From Cellulophaga omnivescoria (lineage in GTDB: Bacteria > Bacteroidota > Bacteroidia > Flavobacteriales > Flavobacteriaceae), in NCBI RefSeq assembly GCF_001999725.1, contig NZ_MDDP01000015.1, positions 87,461 through 151,460 of the forward strand: DNA of 64,000 nt. The letters are read 5' to 3'. Below the pieces are notes generated by a model. It saw nothing but the letters and a program-made list of their open reading frames with translations, was not told where the DNA came from and searched no databases. The position numbers were made by a program, and so were the translations under genes. This document shows positions 18,653 through 27,037 of this stretch, one piece after another (the stretch's first letter is position 1; every line of letters starts with the position of its first letter).

Positions 18653-18670
18653 ATTTAGTAAATGTATATA

Positions 18671-19120
18671 CTAGCTTATGTCTTCTAAAAACTTAATAGT
18701 GTTTAAATCAGACTTAATATTGTTCATTTGCTTTAACAGCACTGTTGCTGTGCTAGATGGTAGTGTGGTATCTTTTAGTACATTCTCGTATTCTTCTACG
18801 GCAGCTTTTTCTCCTCTAATAGATTCTTCTAACATAGACTCTGCATCATCTGCAGCAAAAAAGGCTTTAGTGTCCATCCAAGCTCTGTGCATTGTACCTG
18901 TTAAACTTCCTCCTTTTTCTGGTTCTTCTCCAAATTTAGCAATCTCTGTTTTTAATTCATGTCCAAAATCATAACGTTCTTTACTACGTTTGTTAAAGTA
19001 TGTTTTTAGTGCACCGTGATCTGTATTTTCTGCTGCTTTTTTATATCCTTTTTCAGCATCGTATGTTTTTTCTAGTAAATTGTTTAGTTTTGTTCCTACT
19101 TGTTCAGTGTATGTTGTCAT
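18671..19120 (-). CDS. PA2169/DUF2383-family ferritin-like four-helix protein
   Basis: The 149-residue, all-helical protein begins with LNNLLEKTYDAEKGYKKAAEN and contains SMLEESIRGEKAAVEEYENVL, the E/D-x-x-Y-rich helices of the PA2169 family (DUF2383, ferritin-like fold). Several Glu residues could bind metal. Family members are often stress-induced, but no biochemical role is established. The gene is monocistronic, with its own promoter and terminator. Confidence 0.85.
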   Translation of the reverse strand: MTTYTEQVGTKLNNLLEKTYDAEKGYKKAAENTDHGALKTYFNKRSKERYDFGHELKTEIAKFGEEPEKGGSLTGTMHRAWMDTKAFFAADDAESMLEESIRGEKAAVEEYENVLKDTTLPSSTATVLLKQMNNIKSDLNTIKFLEDIS

Positions 19121-19139
19121 ATTTAAAAAAAATTATGTT

Positions 19140-19192
19140 ACGGGACTTATTTGTTTAATGATATAGTCCGTTTAATATCATACTCAAATTTA
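19140..19192 (-). promoter_or_regulatory. Promoter and possible 5' leader hairpin of the PA2169-type gene
   Basis: The minus-strand -7 box TAAATTTG (19185-19192) is a perfect consensus, without a clear -33. Between it and the ATG, in the predicted leader, ACGGACT (19165-19171) can pair with AGTCCCGT (19140-19147), with one bulged base. Confidence 0.5.
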
Positions 19193-19275
19193 CAAGTATT
19201 AAATAGCTAAGTTTAACGCTATTAATTAACTTTTTTGCTCAATTAATAAAGTGTTTTTTTAGCATAAGTGTTGTA

Positions 19276-19316
19276 AAAATAAAACGCTAAGTCTTTATAA
19301 GTCTTAGCGTTTATTT
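19276..19316 (-). terminator. Terminator of the oxidoreductase-RaiA-aldehyde dehydrogenase operon
   Basis: The inverted repeat AAACGCTAAG...CTTAGCGTTT with a long loop lies about 20 bp after the stop at 19337. Confidence 0.8.
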
Positions 19317-19336
19317 TATTTGTATATTTTTATTTT

Positions 19337-20722
19337 TTAAGCTTGTGTAATTGCTTTTGCGTTTACAAATTCTTTTACTCCAAAACCTCCGTGTTCTCTT
19401 CCGTAGCCAGAGTTTTTAACGCCACCAAATGGCATATTTGGATACGCCAATCCATAGGAGTTTATATGTATCATACCTGTGTCAAAATAATTTTTAGCTA
19501 GGTCCATTGCCTTATCAACATCTTCACTAAAAATTCCTCCACCTAAGCCAAACTTGCTATCGTTGGCTATACGCATAGCGTCTGTATTGTCTTTAGCTTT
19601 AATTAATGATGCAACAGGCCCAAATAACTCTTCATTGTAAGCAGGTTGTCCAGGTGTTACATTTCCTAAAACGGTAGAAGGGTAGTAGTAGCCTTTTGTA
19701 TTTGGTATTTTTCCTCCACATAAAATTTCTGCTCCTTTTTCAACGCTTTTTTCAACTTTCTCATGTAGTTGTTCTCGTAGATCTTTACGTGCAATAGGCC
19801 CTAAATCAAAATCATCATTTGTAGGATCTCCATAACTCATTCTTTCTAAAATATTTACAAATTGTTTTTTAAACTCATCATAAACACTATCTACCACAAT
19901 AAAACGTTTGGCAGCAATACAAGTTTGCCCATTATTGTAAATTCTTGCATCGGCACAAATTTTAGCGGCTTTGTTAATATCTGCATCATCTAGTACAATA
20001 TAAGCATCATTACTACCAAGTTCTAAAACTGTTTTCTTTATTACTTCTGCAGATTTTACGGCAACGTGTTTACCTGCTGGTGTACTACCTGTTAAAGTAA
20101 TACCTTTTACATATTTGTTTGCAATAATATCATCAGAAACATCGTGATTTATGACTAACACCTGAAACAAGTTTTTAGGCAAGCCAGCTTCTTCATATAT
20201 TTCTTTTAATTTTAAGGCACAACCAGTTACATTTTTAGCATGTTTTAGTAACACACCATTACCGGCCATTAAGCTAGCAATAGAATAACGTATAGGTTGG
20301 TATAACGGAAAATTCCAGGGTTGTATACCATAAACTACACCAATTGGCGAGTAGTGTATTGTTCCTTTACCACCATCATAAAGGGGTCTTTCTTCATCTT
20401 GTAATTGTTTTATTCCTTCTGTAGCTGTGTAGTTACAAATAGCAATACATAAATCTATTTCTTGGTAACTTTGGCTAAGTAACTTACCCATTTCTTTAGT
20501 CATTAATTGGGCATAACTTTCTTTATGTTTCTCTAGGGTTTTACCAATAGATTTTATGATATTTGCTCTCTCATCTAAAGATTTTAGTTTCCAGTTTAAA
20601 AAAGCTTTGTGGCAATCCTCTACTTTATTAGTTGCCTCATCGCCACTTAAATATGTGTATTCTGCTATGGTTTCTTCGGTAGCAGGATTTATTGTTTTAA
20701 ATTTGTTTTTGTCTGTGCTCAT
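19337..20722 (-). CDS. gabD: NAD(P)-dependent aldehyde dehydrogenase, succinate-semialdehyde type
   Basis: The 461-residue protein covers the whole aldehyde dehydrogenase fold. Visible are GVVYGIQPWNFPLYQPIR (cofactor site), GSTPAGKHVA, the catalytic Glu in VLELGSNDAY (near 228), the catalytic Cys in NNGQTCIAAKRF (near 262) and EELFGPVASL. Sequence character points to the succinate-semialdehyde group, but related enzymes act on other aldehydes, so the symbol is tentative. It is the last gene of a four-gene operon with ribosome hibernation factor RaiA, which suggests a role under stress or in stationary phase. Confidence 0.85.
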   Translation of the reverse strand: MSTDKNKFKTINPATEETIAEYTYLSGDEATNKVEDCHKAFLNWKLKSLDERANIIKSIGKTLEKHKESYAQLMTKEMGKLLSQSYQEIDLCIAICNYTATEGIKQLQDEERPLYDGGKGTIHYSPIGVVYGIQPWNFPLYQPIRYSIASLMAGNGVLLKHAKNVTGCALKLKEIYEEAGLPKNLFQVLVINHDVSDDIIANKYVKGITLTGSTPAGKHVAVKSAEVIKKTVLELGSNDAYIVLDDADINKAAKICADARIYNNGQTCIAAKRFIVVDSVYDEFKKQFVNILERMSYGDPTNDDFDLGPIARKDLREQLHEKVEKSVEKGAEILCGGKIPNTKGYYYPSTVLGNVTPGQPAYNEELFGPVASLIKAKDNTDAMRIANDSKFGLGGGIFSEDVDKAMDLAKNYFDTGMIHINSYGLAYPNMPFGGVKNSGYGREHGGFGVKEFVNAKAITQA

Positions 20723-20762
20723 TGTGTGTTCTTTTAATTTATTCTTCTTCTAATTCCTACTA

Positions 20763-21110
20763 CTATAAATTATCTTTATTTGTATTAGCCCTCTCTGGCT
20801 CTTCTAAATTTTCTTTAGACTCACCACCTTGACCAAACAGACTGTTTTCTTCATCTATTAAGTTATTTTTGGTATAAATTTTACTTTCATTTCTGCCAGG
20901 TATGTCTAAGTCTTTACCTTGAAAATCTATAATTTCTTTTCTGTTTTGCAATAATTCATCATCACCCGTATCTAAACGTAAGCCTCTTTTGCCAATAGCT
21001 TGTAAGTCCTCTTCAGTAATATTAGAATTATAAGTTTCTGTTTCTGTATTAACTTTATTTTTTTTATCTGTGTTCATTGTAATTTTTTTATGTGATGTTT
21101 CTTTCTTCAT
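20763..21110 (-). CDS. Small acidic protein of unknown function
   Basis: The 115-residue hydrophilic protein is rich in Asp, Glu, Asn and Lys with no membrane segment; it is probably largely disordered. The central motifs QAIGKRGLRLDTGDDELL and FQGKDLDIPGR look conserved-type, and I have the impression that similar short proteins occur in other flavobacteria. The ATG at 21110 has an upstream AGGGAAG. The ATG at 21077 (MNTDKK) is a possible alternative. It sits between raiA and the aldehyde dehydrogenase gene with gaps of about 40 bp. Confidence 0.62.
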   Translation of the reverse strand: MKKETSHKKITMNTDKKNKVNTETETYNSNITEEDLQAIGKRGLRLDTGDDELLQNRKEIIDFQGKDLDIPGRNESKIYTKNNLIDEENSLFGQGGESKENLEEPERANTNKDNL

Positions 21111-21147
21111 TCTTCCCTAAAAAAGCAATTGCTATTCTAAATTTATA

Positions 21148-21447
21148 CTACCTAACACCCATTTTATCTTTTGTTTTTTGTAATTGATTATCCAAATCTC
21201 TTACGGTTTCAGCAATGGCAGATTCAAAATTATCTGCATTTGTAGATGCAAAAATTCTAGGACCAGGCATACTTAAGCGTATATCGCAAATTTGCTCTTG
21301 GTCATCGGACCTGTTTTGTACTTTAAAAAATACATCTGCCCTGTGTACAAAGTTGAACTTCTTGTGTAAATGTTCTAATTTTTCTTTTGCTATGTTTTCT
21401 AGTCTGCTACTTGCTGTAACATCGTGGTATTCAAATATAATTTGCAT
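21148..21447 (-). CDS. raiA: Ribosome hibernation/RaiA-HPF family protein
   Basis: The 99-residue protein has the beta-alpha-beta-beta-beta-alpha pattern of the S30AE family: IFEYHDVTASSRLENIAKEK, FVHRADVFFKV, CDIRLSMPGPRIFAS and ESAIAETVRDLDNQLQKTK. The length matches short HPF or RaiA, without the C-terminal dimerisation domain of long HPF. It binds the 30S decoding region and stalls ribosomes in stationary phase or stress. It is the second gene of the operon. Confidence 0.9.
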   Translation of the reverse strand: MQIIFEYHDVTASSRLENIAKEKLEHLHKKFNFVHRADVFFKVQNRSDDQEQICDIRLSMPGPRIFASTNADNFESAIAETVRDLDNQLQKTKDKMGVR

Positions 21448-21496
21448 ATAATTTTTTTTTAGTTTGTAAATTATTTTAAGTAGTACTATTTGTTAC

Positions 21497-22138
21497 TTAA
21501 AATGATTTTTGTGAATTTATAGTTTCTAGTAAATCTGATTTAGAGGTGCTTAAACCATAAATTTTTTGATCTGGATCCATAATTTTAGTGTCGCTTAAAT
21601 TACCAACATAAACTGCATCAAAACCAATATCTTCTATTAATTCTTTTACGACAGATTTACTTTCTTGATCTTGTGCTGCAAATGGTATAGATAATTTATC
21701 TGTGTCTTCAAAAGCACGGTTCTTTAAATCTGAAGCCTTAATGGTGTTAAACGCCTTTGCCGTTTTAGCAGAGCTAAATTTCATTGCAGTGTACTCTGAT
21801 GCGTTGTAATTTGCATCTCTAACATCTTGTGCCATTTCTCCATCTCTTTCTGGATATGGGTTTGTAGCATCTAGTATTACGCTATTGGCGTATTCACCAG
21901 CATAAAGCTCAGATATTTGGTCTATAGCTTTGTATGGCATTGCTAATACATAAACATCTGCTTTAGCTTCAAAAGTATCTGTAATACTCATTGCTTTTGC
22001 GTTAGGACCAGCTTCTTTAACCAAGCTACCTAATTCTTCTGGGTGTCTAGAACTAAACATAACATTATGTCCTGCTTTTGCCCAATGTTTTCCTAAATTT
22101 CCTCCAATATTTCCGCTTCCTATAATTCCTATTTTCAT
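21497..22138 (-). CDS. F420-type NADP-binding oxidoreductase
   Basis: The 213-residue protein starts with a Rossmann motif IGIIGSGNIGGNLGKHWAKAG and has VMFSSRHPEEL, DVYVLAMPYKAI, VILDATNPYP and AKTAKAFNTI. This is the pattern of NADPH-dependent F420 reductase-like proteins (F420_oxidored). Flavobacteria do not make F420, so another acceptor is likely; some relatives act as ferric or quinone reductases. It heads the four-gene operon. Confidence 0.85.
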   Translation of the reverse strand: MKIGIIGSGNIGGNLGKHWAKAGHNVMFSSRHPEELGSLVKEAGPNAKAMSITDTFEAKADVYVLAMPYKAIDQISELYAGEYANSVILDATNPYPERDGEMAQDVRDANYNASEYTAMKFSSAKTAKAFNTIKASDLKNRAFEDTDKLSIPFAAQDQESKSVVKELIEDIGFDAVYVGNLSDTKIMDPDQKIYGLSTSKSDLLETINSQKSF

Positions 22139-22154
22139 ATGATATTAATTTTAT

Positions 22155-22201
22155 ATTCTGACGCATCAGAATGTTATACTTTAATTTCTATATCAAAATT
22201 A
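22155..22201 (-). promoter_or_regulatory. Promoter and leader hairpin of the oxidoreductase-RaiA operon
   Basis: The minus-strand -7 box is TAATTTTG (22194-22201), with no clear -33 element. Between the box and the ATG lies a perfect inverted repeat ATTCTGA-cgca-TCAGAAT (22155-22172), which would be in the mRNA leader or serve as an operator. Confidence 0.5.
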
Positions 22202-22372
22202 CAATCTACTTATAGTTGGGGTTAACTGGTATCCGTTCTTTTTTGATGCTATCAATAAAATGAAGCTATTTTGAGTGTTTTTTGTTTAAAAAGGATTGTT
22301 TTTTAGGTGTTTTTGCTTTAAAAATGCAAAAATTAGTAAAAATAAGGAGTGTGGTGTTAAGTGCTTTTTTAA

Positions 22373-23392
22373 TTAAATACTGTTGCCAGATTCTCCATAT
22401 TGATTTTTATAAATGCGGACAACAACAAGAAAAAGACTAACCAATAATGGGCCAAAAATTAAACCTATAAAACCAAATAAAGGGACACCAACCAATACAC
22501 CAACAAGTGTAATTAAAGGGTGTACATCATCTAATCTTTTTAAAATATATAATCTAAATATATTGTCTGTAGCTCCTATTGCCACTAAACCGTAGATTAA
22601 AATTCCCCAGGCCTGAAAAGTATCGCCATTAGATAAGGCCAATAAAAATACAGGTATTGTACCTAATGCACTTCCTACAAAAGGAATCATAGAACCAATA
22701 GTAACTATAGCTGCCCAAAAAAACGGATCGTTAATACCAAAAATATAAAAACCAATTAACGCAACTAAACCTTGACCTATTGCTACTAGTGGTATGCCCA
22801 AAGCATTTGCTTTTACGTTAGCAGTAATTTCTTTTCCTATAGTTTTTAAATTGCTGTCTTTAATGGGTATATACTCAAATAAAGACTCTCTTAATTTTTT
22901 TCTGTTAGTTAACATAAAATACAGAATAAAATACATTATGGTTATAGATATTACCATAGTAAAAGTACTACCTGCAAAATTCTGTAATTTACCAGACAAC
23001 CAGTTTGTTATGGAGCTGGTATCTATCTCTGTTCCTAAATCTATGTTCAAAAAAGATTCTATCTTTTCTAGTTGAGTTTTTCCGGCATTAATTACTTTTT
23101 GTGAATTATCTACGGCATATTTAATTTTGGACCCCATCATAAAACCTAATCCAGTTATGGGTACCATTATGCACAAGAAAGATAATATCATTAAAAAAAT
23201 AGCCGCAATATTGGCTTGCCAACCTTTTTTAGCAAGTTTTTGCATTGGTTTTTTTAAGATTACATACATAGTTATGGCTCCTAAAACACCACTTAAGTAA
23301 GGTAGTATTTCTTTAAATATAAGTCCGCCCATTAATACTATTAGTAACAGAACAAAAATTTGTCTAATAATATGTGGGCTAATATATTTCAT
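22373..23392 (-). CDS. AI-2E-family transporter
   Basis: The 339-residue membrane protein has about eight hydrophobic segments. The family-typical C-terminal half is clear: YILFYFMLTNRKKLRE, IGSMIPFVGSALGTIPVFLL and GVLVGVPLFGFIGLIFGPLL. Family members were named for autoinducer-2 export, but others are Na+/H+ antiporters or have unknown cargo. It has its own -7 box (CAACTTTG at 23429-23436) and is read in the same direction as the YihY gene upstream. Confidence 0.88.
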   Translation of the reverse strand: MKYISPHIIRQIFVLLLIVLMGGLIFKEILPYLSGVLGAITMYVILKKPMQKLAKKGWQANIAAIFLMILSFLCIMVPITGLGFMMGSKIKYAVDNSQKVINAGKTQLEKIESFLNIDLGTEIDTSSITNWLSGKLQNFAGSTFTMVISITIMYFILYFMLTNRKKLRESLFEYIPIKDSNLKTIGKEITANVKANALGIPLVAIGQGLVALIGFYIFGINDPFFWAAIVTIGSMIPFVGSALGTIPVFLLALSNGDTFQAWGILIYGLVAIGATDNIFRLYILKRLDDVHPLITLVGVLVGVPLFGFIGLIFGPLLVSLFLVVVRIYKNQYGESGNSI

Positions 23393-23501
23393 AATTTATG
23401 GTTTTAAACTTGTATGTAATTAGTGTGTCAAAGTTGTATTATTAGGCTGTATTGTATTACTCTTATTGGTTAAATAATTAACTCTTATAGGGTTTTATTC
23501 A

Positions 23502-24407
23502 TTATTCCTTTTTTATACTTATTGCTGTTGGCTCTATGCCTTTACCGTATCTTTTTGCATATACATATGTAAATTCTGCTCCAAAAAATAAAATTAGAGA
23601 AGAGTAACTAACCCAAAGAAGAATTAGAATAATGCTACCAGCAGCGCCATAGGTAGAGCCAGGATCTGCCTGACCAAAATAAATGCCTAACAAAAGTTTA
23701 CCAATAACAAAAAGTAACGCTGTTAAAATTGCACCAATCCATACTGTTTTCCACTTAATTTTAGCATCTGGTAAATACTTAAACATTAGTGCAAAAAGTA
23801 TAGAAATAATACCAACAGATAATAAAAAGTCTAAAATATAAGCTAGATATAGTAAAACGTCTGGTAGTACCTCTCGGATGTAATTATTTAGTGCACTAAT
23901 GGCGGTAGTAACAATAAAACTAACCAACAATAAAAACCCAATAACCAAAATAAAAGCAAAGCTTATGGCACGGTCTGTAACTATTTTCCAAATTTTAGCT
24001 TTCGGGTTAGGTTTAATTTTCCAAATTTCATTTAAAGATATTTTTAACTGGTAAAACACACCTGTAGCACCAAAAAGCAATGTGCCAATACCAATAATTG
24101 TAGAGGTTAAGTTTTTATTAGAGTTTTGTGTTTCTCCAATAATATTCTCAATAGCTTTGGCTGCATCGCTACCCAAGGCAGAAGAAATTTCGTTTGTTAA
24201 ATTTCCTTGTACAATATCTATTCCCCAAATAGCGCCTACAACGTTAATAATTATAACTAACAAAGCTGGTAAGGCTAAAACGGTGTAATATGCTACAATA
24301 GCACTTAACCTAAAGGGATCGTCTGCCATCCAAGAGGTGTACGTTTCCTTTAATAAAGACGGTAAGTCTTTGCTTGTAAATGTATCTGAGTTTCTATCCT
24401 GTGTCAT
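23502..24407 (-). CDS. YihY/BrkB-family membrane protein
   Basis: The 301-residue protein has six membrane segments. Diagnostic stretches are RLSAIVAYYTVLALPALLVI, FGATGVFYQLKISLNEIWKI and GAAGSIILILLWVSYSSLI. The role of this family is unsettled; the old annotation as ribonuclease BN is wrong. The -7 box CAATTTTG lies at 24471-24478. It sits in a run of same-strand envelope and stress genes. Confidence 0.88.
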   Translation of the reverse strand: MTQDRNSDTFTSKDLPSLLKETYTSWMADDPFRLSAIVAYYTVLALPALLVIIINVVGAIWGIDIVQGNLTNEISSALGSDAAKAIENIIGETQNSNKNLTSTIIGIGTLLFGATGVFYQLKISLNEIWKIKPNPKAKIWKIVTDRAISFAFILVIGFLLLVSFIVTTAISALNNYIREVLPDVLLYLAYILDFLLSVGIISILFALMFKYLPDAKIKWKTVWIGAILTALLFVIGKLLLGIYFGQADPGSTYGAAGSIILILLWVSYSSLILFFGAEFTYVYAKRYGKGIEPTAISIKKE

Positions 24408-24544
24408 TGGTAATTTGCATTAAAAGTCAAGCATATATAGCTTAGCTTGCTATAAAACCACTTTTGTACTCAAAATTGGCTTTATTTTTTTAAAGCAATT
24501 AATCCAAATGCATTTATTGTTAATGCAAATCCTTTTTAATAATC

Positions 24545-25381
24545 TTACTTTTTATGTTTTTTTCTGTAACTAGCAGGAGATAATTTGTGTAGTTGTTTAA
24601 ATTTTTTAAAAAAGAAGGGGAGCGATTCATAACCACAGGCATAACCAATTTCTGACACAGATTTGTTGGTGTGTAGTAACATTCTAATAGCTATATTAAC
24701 TCGATATTCATTTAAAAAAACAAAAAAAGTTCTTCCCATAATTTTAAAAAAAAACCTAGCGAATGATTGCTCTGACATGTTTACCTGCTTGCTTACTTCT
24801 TTTAAGTAAATTTTACGATTGTAATTTTTGGCTACATACAAGTGTATTTTAGATATTTTACTTGTATAATCATCAGATATATTTTTTGTAAAACTACTGT
24901 TAGATAGTGTTTTGTAATCTGTATTAGTAAGTTTTAGTAACAAACTTAGTAGACTTATGTATAGCTTGCTGCCCTCTTTATGCGTCATTTTTTTAAGTTC
25001 AGGAATAAGTATTTTACTTTGCTCTTTATTAAAAATTATTCCTTTAGAAGCAGCTACAAATAAATTGTGTAATGGTTTTAACTCAGGTATGTTAGTATAA
25101 ATATCTTTGTTCCATTGTACTACAAATGAGCTAGATTTTACCGTGTCACTCTTATTATTTGTCCAGCAATGTGGTACATTAGACTGTATTAAAACTAGCT
25201 CTCCTGGCTCATAAGCACCAACATAGTCGCCAATAAATTTGGTGCCGTAACTTTCTTCAATATACGTAAGCTCTAGTTGTGGGTGAAAATGCCACGGAGT
25301 TTCAAAATCTCTACTAGTATAATTAAAAGCTACTATACTTTTTTCTATTCCTAACGGAATTGTTTCTAAAATAGGCTTCAT
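24545..25381 (-). CDS. AraC-family regulator with cupin sensor, divergent from the P450 operon
   Basis: The 278-residue protein has an N-terminal cupin domain (about 10-120: DFETPWHFHPQLELTYIEE, YEPGELVLIQSNVPHCW), the sugar-binding type of AraC regulators. The C-terminal AraC helix-turn-helix (about 170-275) includes KEVSKQVNMSEQSFARFFF and IGYACGYESLPFFFKKF. Such regulators often respond to a sugar. Its gene is divergent from the P450/ferredoxin/reductase genes, with 183 bp between the two start codons, so these genes are the likely target. Confidence 0.88.
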   Translation of the reverse strand: MKPILETIPLGIEKSIVAFNYTSRDFETPWHFHPQLELTYIEESYGTKFIGDYVGAYEPGELVLIQSNVPHCWTNNKSDTVKSSSFVVQWNKDIYTNIPELKPLHNLFVAASKGIIFNKEQSKILIPELKKMTHKEGSKLYISLLSLLLKLTNTDYKTLSNSSFTKNISDDYTSKISKIHLYVAKNYNRKIYLKEVSKQVNMSEQSFARFFFKIMGRTFFVFLNEYRVNIAIRMLLHTNKSVSEIGYACGYESLPFFFKKFKQLHKLSPASYRKKHKK

Positions 25382-25405
25382 TTTAGGCTAAATGTTGGTT
25401 ATAGA

Positions 25406-25537
25406 ATACATATCAATACATATATAAATATAGCTTATTTAATTGATTTTTTATTTGTTTAAAATTTATAATGATAAAATAGTTTATTTTTTTGATGAAA
25501 TAGAGAATGAATTCATCTAACTAAAAACAGATATTTG
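25406..25537. promoter_or_regulatory. Divergent AraC/P450 control region
   Basis: The direct repeat ATACATAT occurs at 25406-25413 and 25416-25423 (10-bp period), near the regulator start. The inverted repeat GATGAA-N12-TTCATC (25494-25517) contains the palindrome ATGAATTCAT. It lies just upstream of GATATTTG (25530-25537), a near-consensus -7 box for the P450 gene that lacks a -33. Confidence 0.4.
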
Positions 25538-25564
25538 TTTAGCTTAATAACTAAAACATTACGT

Positions 25565-26722
25565 ATGGCTAAATGTAAATTTGCAGATGCTTTTAAAGAA
25601 GAAAGAGAAAAGTCTGGAATTGGTAAAATGGATGACCAAGGAGATCCGGTAGTTATGTTATTAAATCATAAAGATGTACGTAAGGCTGCTCATAATTACA
25701 AAGTATTTTCATCTGAAGCAGTTCCTGGGCGTATTGTTGTGCCGTCTGAGGTAAATATACGTACCACGCGCCAAATACCTTTTGAGGTAGACCCGCCAAT
25801 GCATAAAGAATACAGATCCTTATTAGAAGCTTGGTTTAAAAGGCCTTTGCAAGATACTTATGAAGAGAAATTAACTACTATAATTAGTACTGTTTTAGAT
25901 GATGTTTTGTCTAAAGATAAAGTAGATGTGGTGTCAGATTTAGCACTAGTAATACAGTCTAGAGCGTTAACTCTTTTATTAAATGTTCCGTTTGATAAAT
26001 CTGTAAAATGGATTTCATGGGGAACTCACGTATTTAGGAGTGAAGGTGAAGCCTTAGACGGTGATAAAGCAGCTATTCTTTACAATTATATAGATGAAGA
26101 AATAGATAATGCCATTGCTAACCCAGCAGACAATTTGTACAGTACATTGCTAGCTGCTGAAGTTAATGGTAAAAAGCTAACAAAAGAGGAAGTTAAAGGA
26201 GTACTAATATTAACTTTTGCAGGCGGTAGAGATACTGTAATTAACGCTTTAACTAATATGATGAGCTACTTTTCTGCAAATAAAAAGGCTTTAGATTACA
26301 TACGTTCTAAGCCAGAGATTATTAAAACTGCTGTAGAGGAGTTTATAAGATATTTTTCTCCACTAACACATATGGGTCGTGTAGTAACAGAAGACACTAC
26401 TGTTTGTGAACATGCTGTTAAAGCAGATAGTAGAATATCTTTATGTTGGGCATCTGCCAATAGAGATGAAAAGGTTTTTGAAAATCCAGATGAGGTTATT
26501 TTGGAGCGTAAAGTAAATCCGCATGTGGGCTTTGGCTTTAGTCATCACAATTGTTTAGGAGCAACGCACGCCAGACAAATTATGAGAATTACATTAAAAT
26601 TACTAGCAGAAAAAGTAAGTGATATTACTGTTTTAGAAGCAGAAGAAAATATAGAAAATTTAGGAGAGTTTACCCGTAAAGTTGGTTACAACTCTTTAAA
26701 AGCAACATTTAAGAAAAGATAA
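25565..26722 (+). CDS. Cytochrome P450 monooxygenase
   Basis: From the ATG at 25565 the protein has 385 residues; the frame is open from a TTG at 25535. It is a soluble bacterial P450. The I-helix oxygen motif AGGRDT is at 219-224, the K-helix ExxR is in EEFIR (258-262), and the heme loop FGFSHHNCLG (323-332) has ligand Cys330. The usual Gly of FxxGx(H/R)xCxG is Ser326. It is followed 1 bp later by its ferredoxin and then a reductase, forming a complete class I system. By context it may demethylate a methylated algal sugar, as known for CYP236A enzymes of marine Bacteroidota; the substrate is inferred. Confidence 0.93.
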   Translation: MAKCKFADAFKEEREKSGIGKMDDQGDPVVMLLNHKDVRKAAHNYKVFSSEAVPGRIVVPSEVNIRTTRQIPFEVDPPMHKEYRSLLEAWFKRPLQDTYEEKLTTIISTVLDDVLSKDKVDVVSDLALVIQSRALTLLLNVPFDKSVKWISWGTHVFRSEGEALDGDKAAILYNYIDEEIDNAIANPADNLYSTLLAAEVNGKKLTKEEVKGVLILTFAGGRDTVINALTNMMSYFSANKKALDYIRSKPEIIKTAVEEFIRYFSPLTHMGRVVTEDTTVCEHAVKADSRISLCWASANRDEKVFENPDEVILERKVNPHVGFGFSHHNCLGATHARQIMRITLKLLAEKVSDITVLEAEENIENLGEFTRKVGYNSLKATFKKR

Positions 26723-26723
26723 G

Positions 26724-27032
26724 ATGGCAAAAATTACATTTATAACAAGTAGTAATGAAAAAATAACTGTAGCGGCAACAGAGGGCTCTGTAATGGAGTT
26801 AGCTGTAAATAACAATGTACAAGGTATAGATGGCGATTGTGGTGGTGTTTGTTCTTGTGCTACATGTCACGTATTTGTTGCTCCAGAAGATGTAGATAAG
26901 GTGGGTGTAGCTAGTGAAATTGAAACAGATATGTTAGAGTTAGCAGATGATGCAAATGAATACAGTAGACTTTGTTGTCAAATTCCTGTAACAGATGCTA
27001 TAGATAATGTTGTTTTTACTGTAGCTAAATAA
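26724..27032 (+). CDS. [2Fe-2S] ferredoxin, P450 electron donor
   Basis: The 102-residue adrenodoxin/putidaredoxin-type ferredoxin has cluster ligands Cys39, Cys45, Cys48 and Cys85 (GDCGGVCSCATCHV ... SRLCCQIPV), the spacing C-x5-C-x2-C-x36-C. Extra cysteines 43 and 84 sit next to ligands. It starts 1 bp after the P450 stop and 5 bp before the reductase, so it should carry electrons between them. Confidence 0.95.
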   Translation: MAKITFITSSNEKITVAATEGSVMELAVNNNVQGIDGDCGGVCSCATCHVFVAPEDVDKVGVASEIETDMLELADDANEYSRLCCQIPVTDAIDNVVFTVAK

Positions 27033-27037
27033 ATAGG

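Noticed and set aside
25535..25564. TTG start of the P450 gene, and similar TTG starts at 2525, 11523, 29158 and 48307
   Set aside because: In each case an ATG a few codons downstream fits the family start, and the TTG region overlaps promoter-like DNA. The ATG was used.
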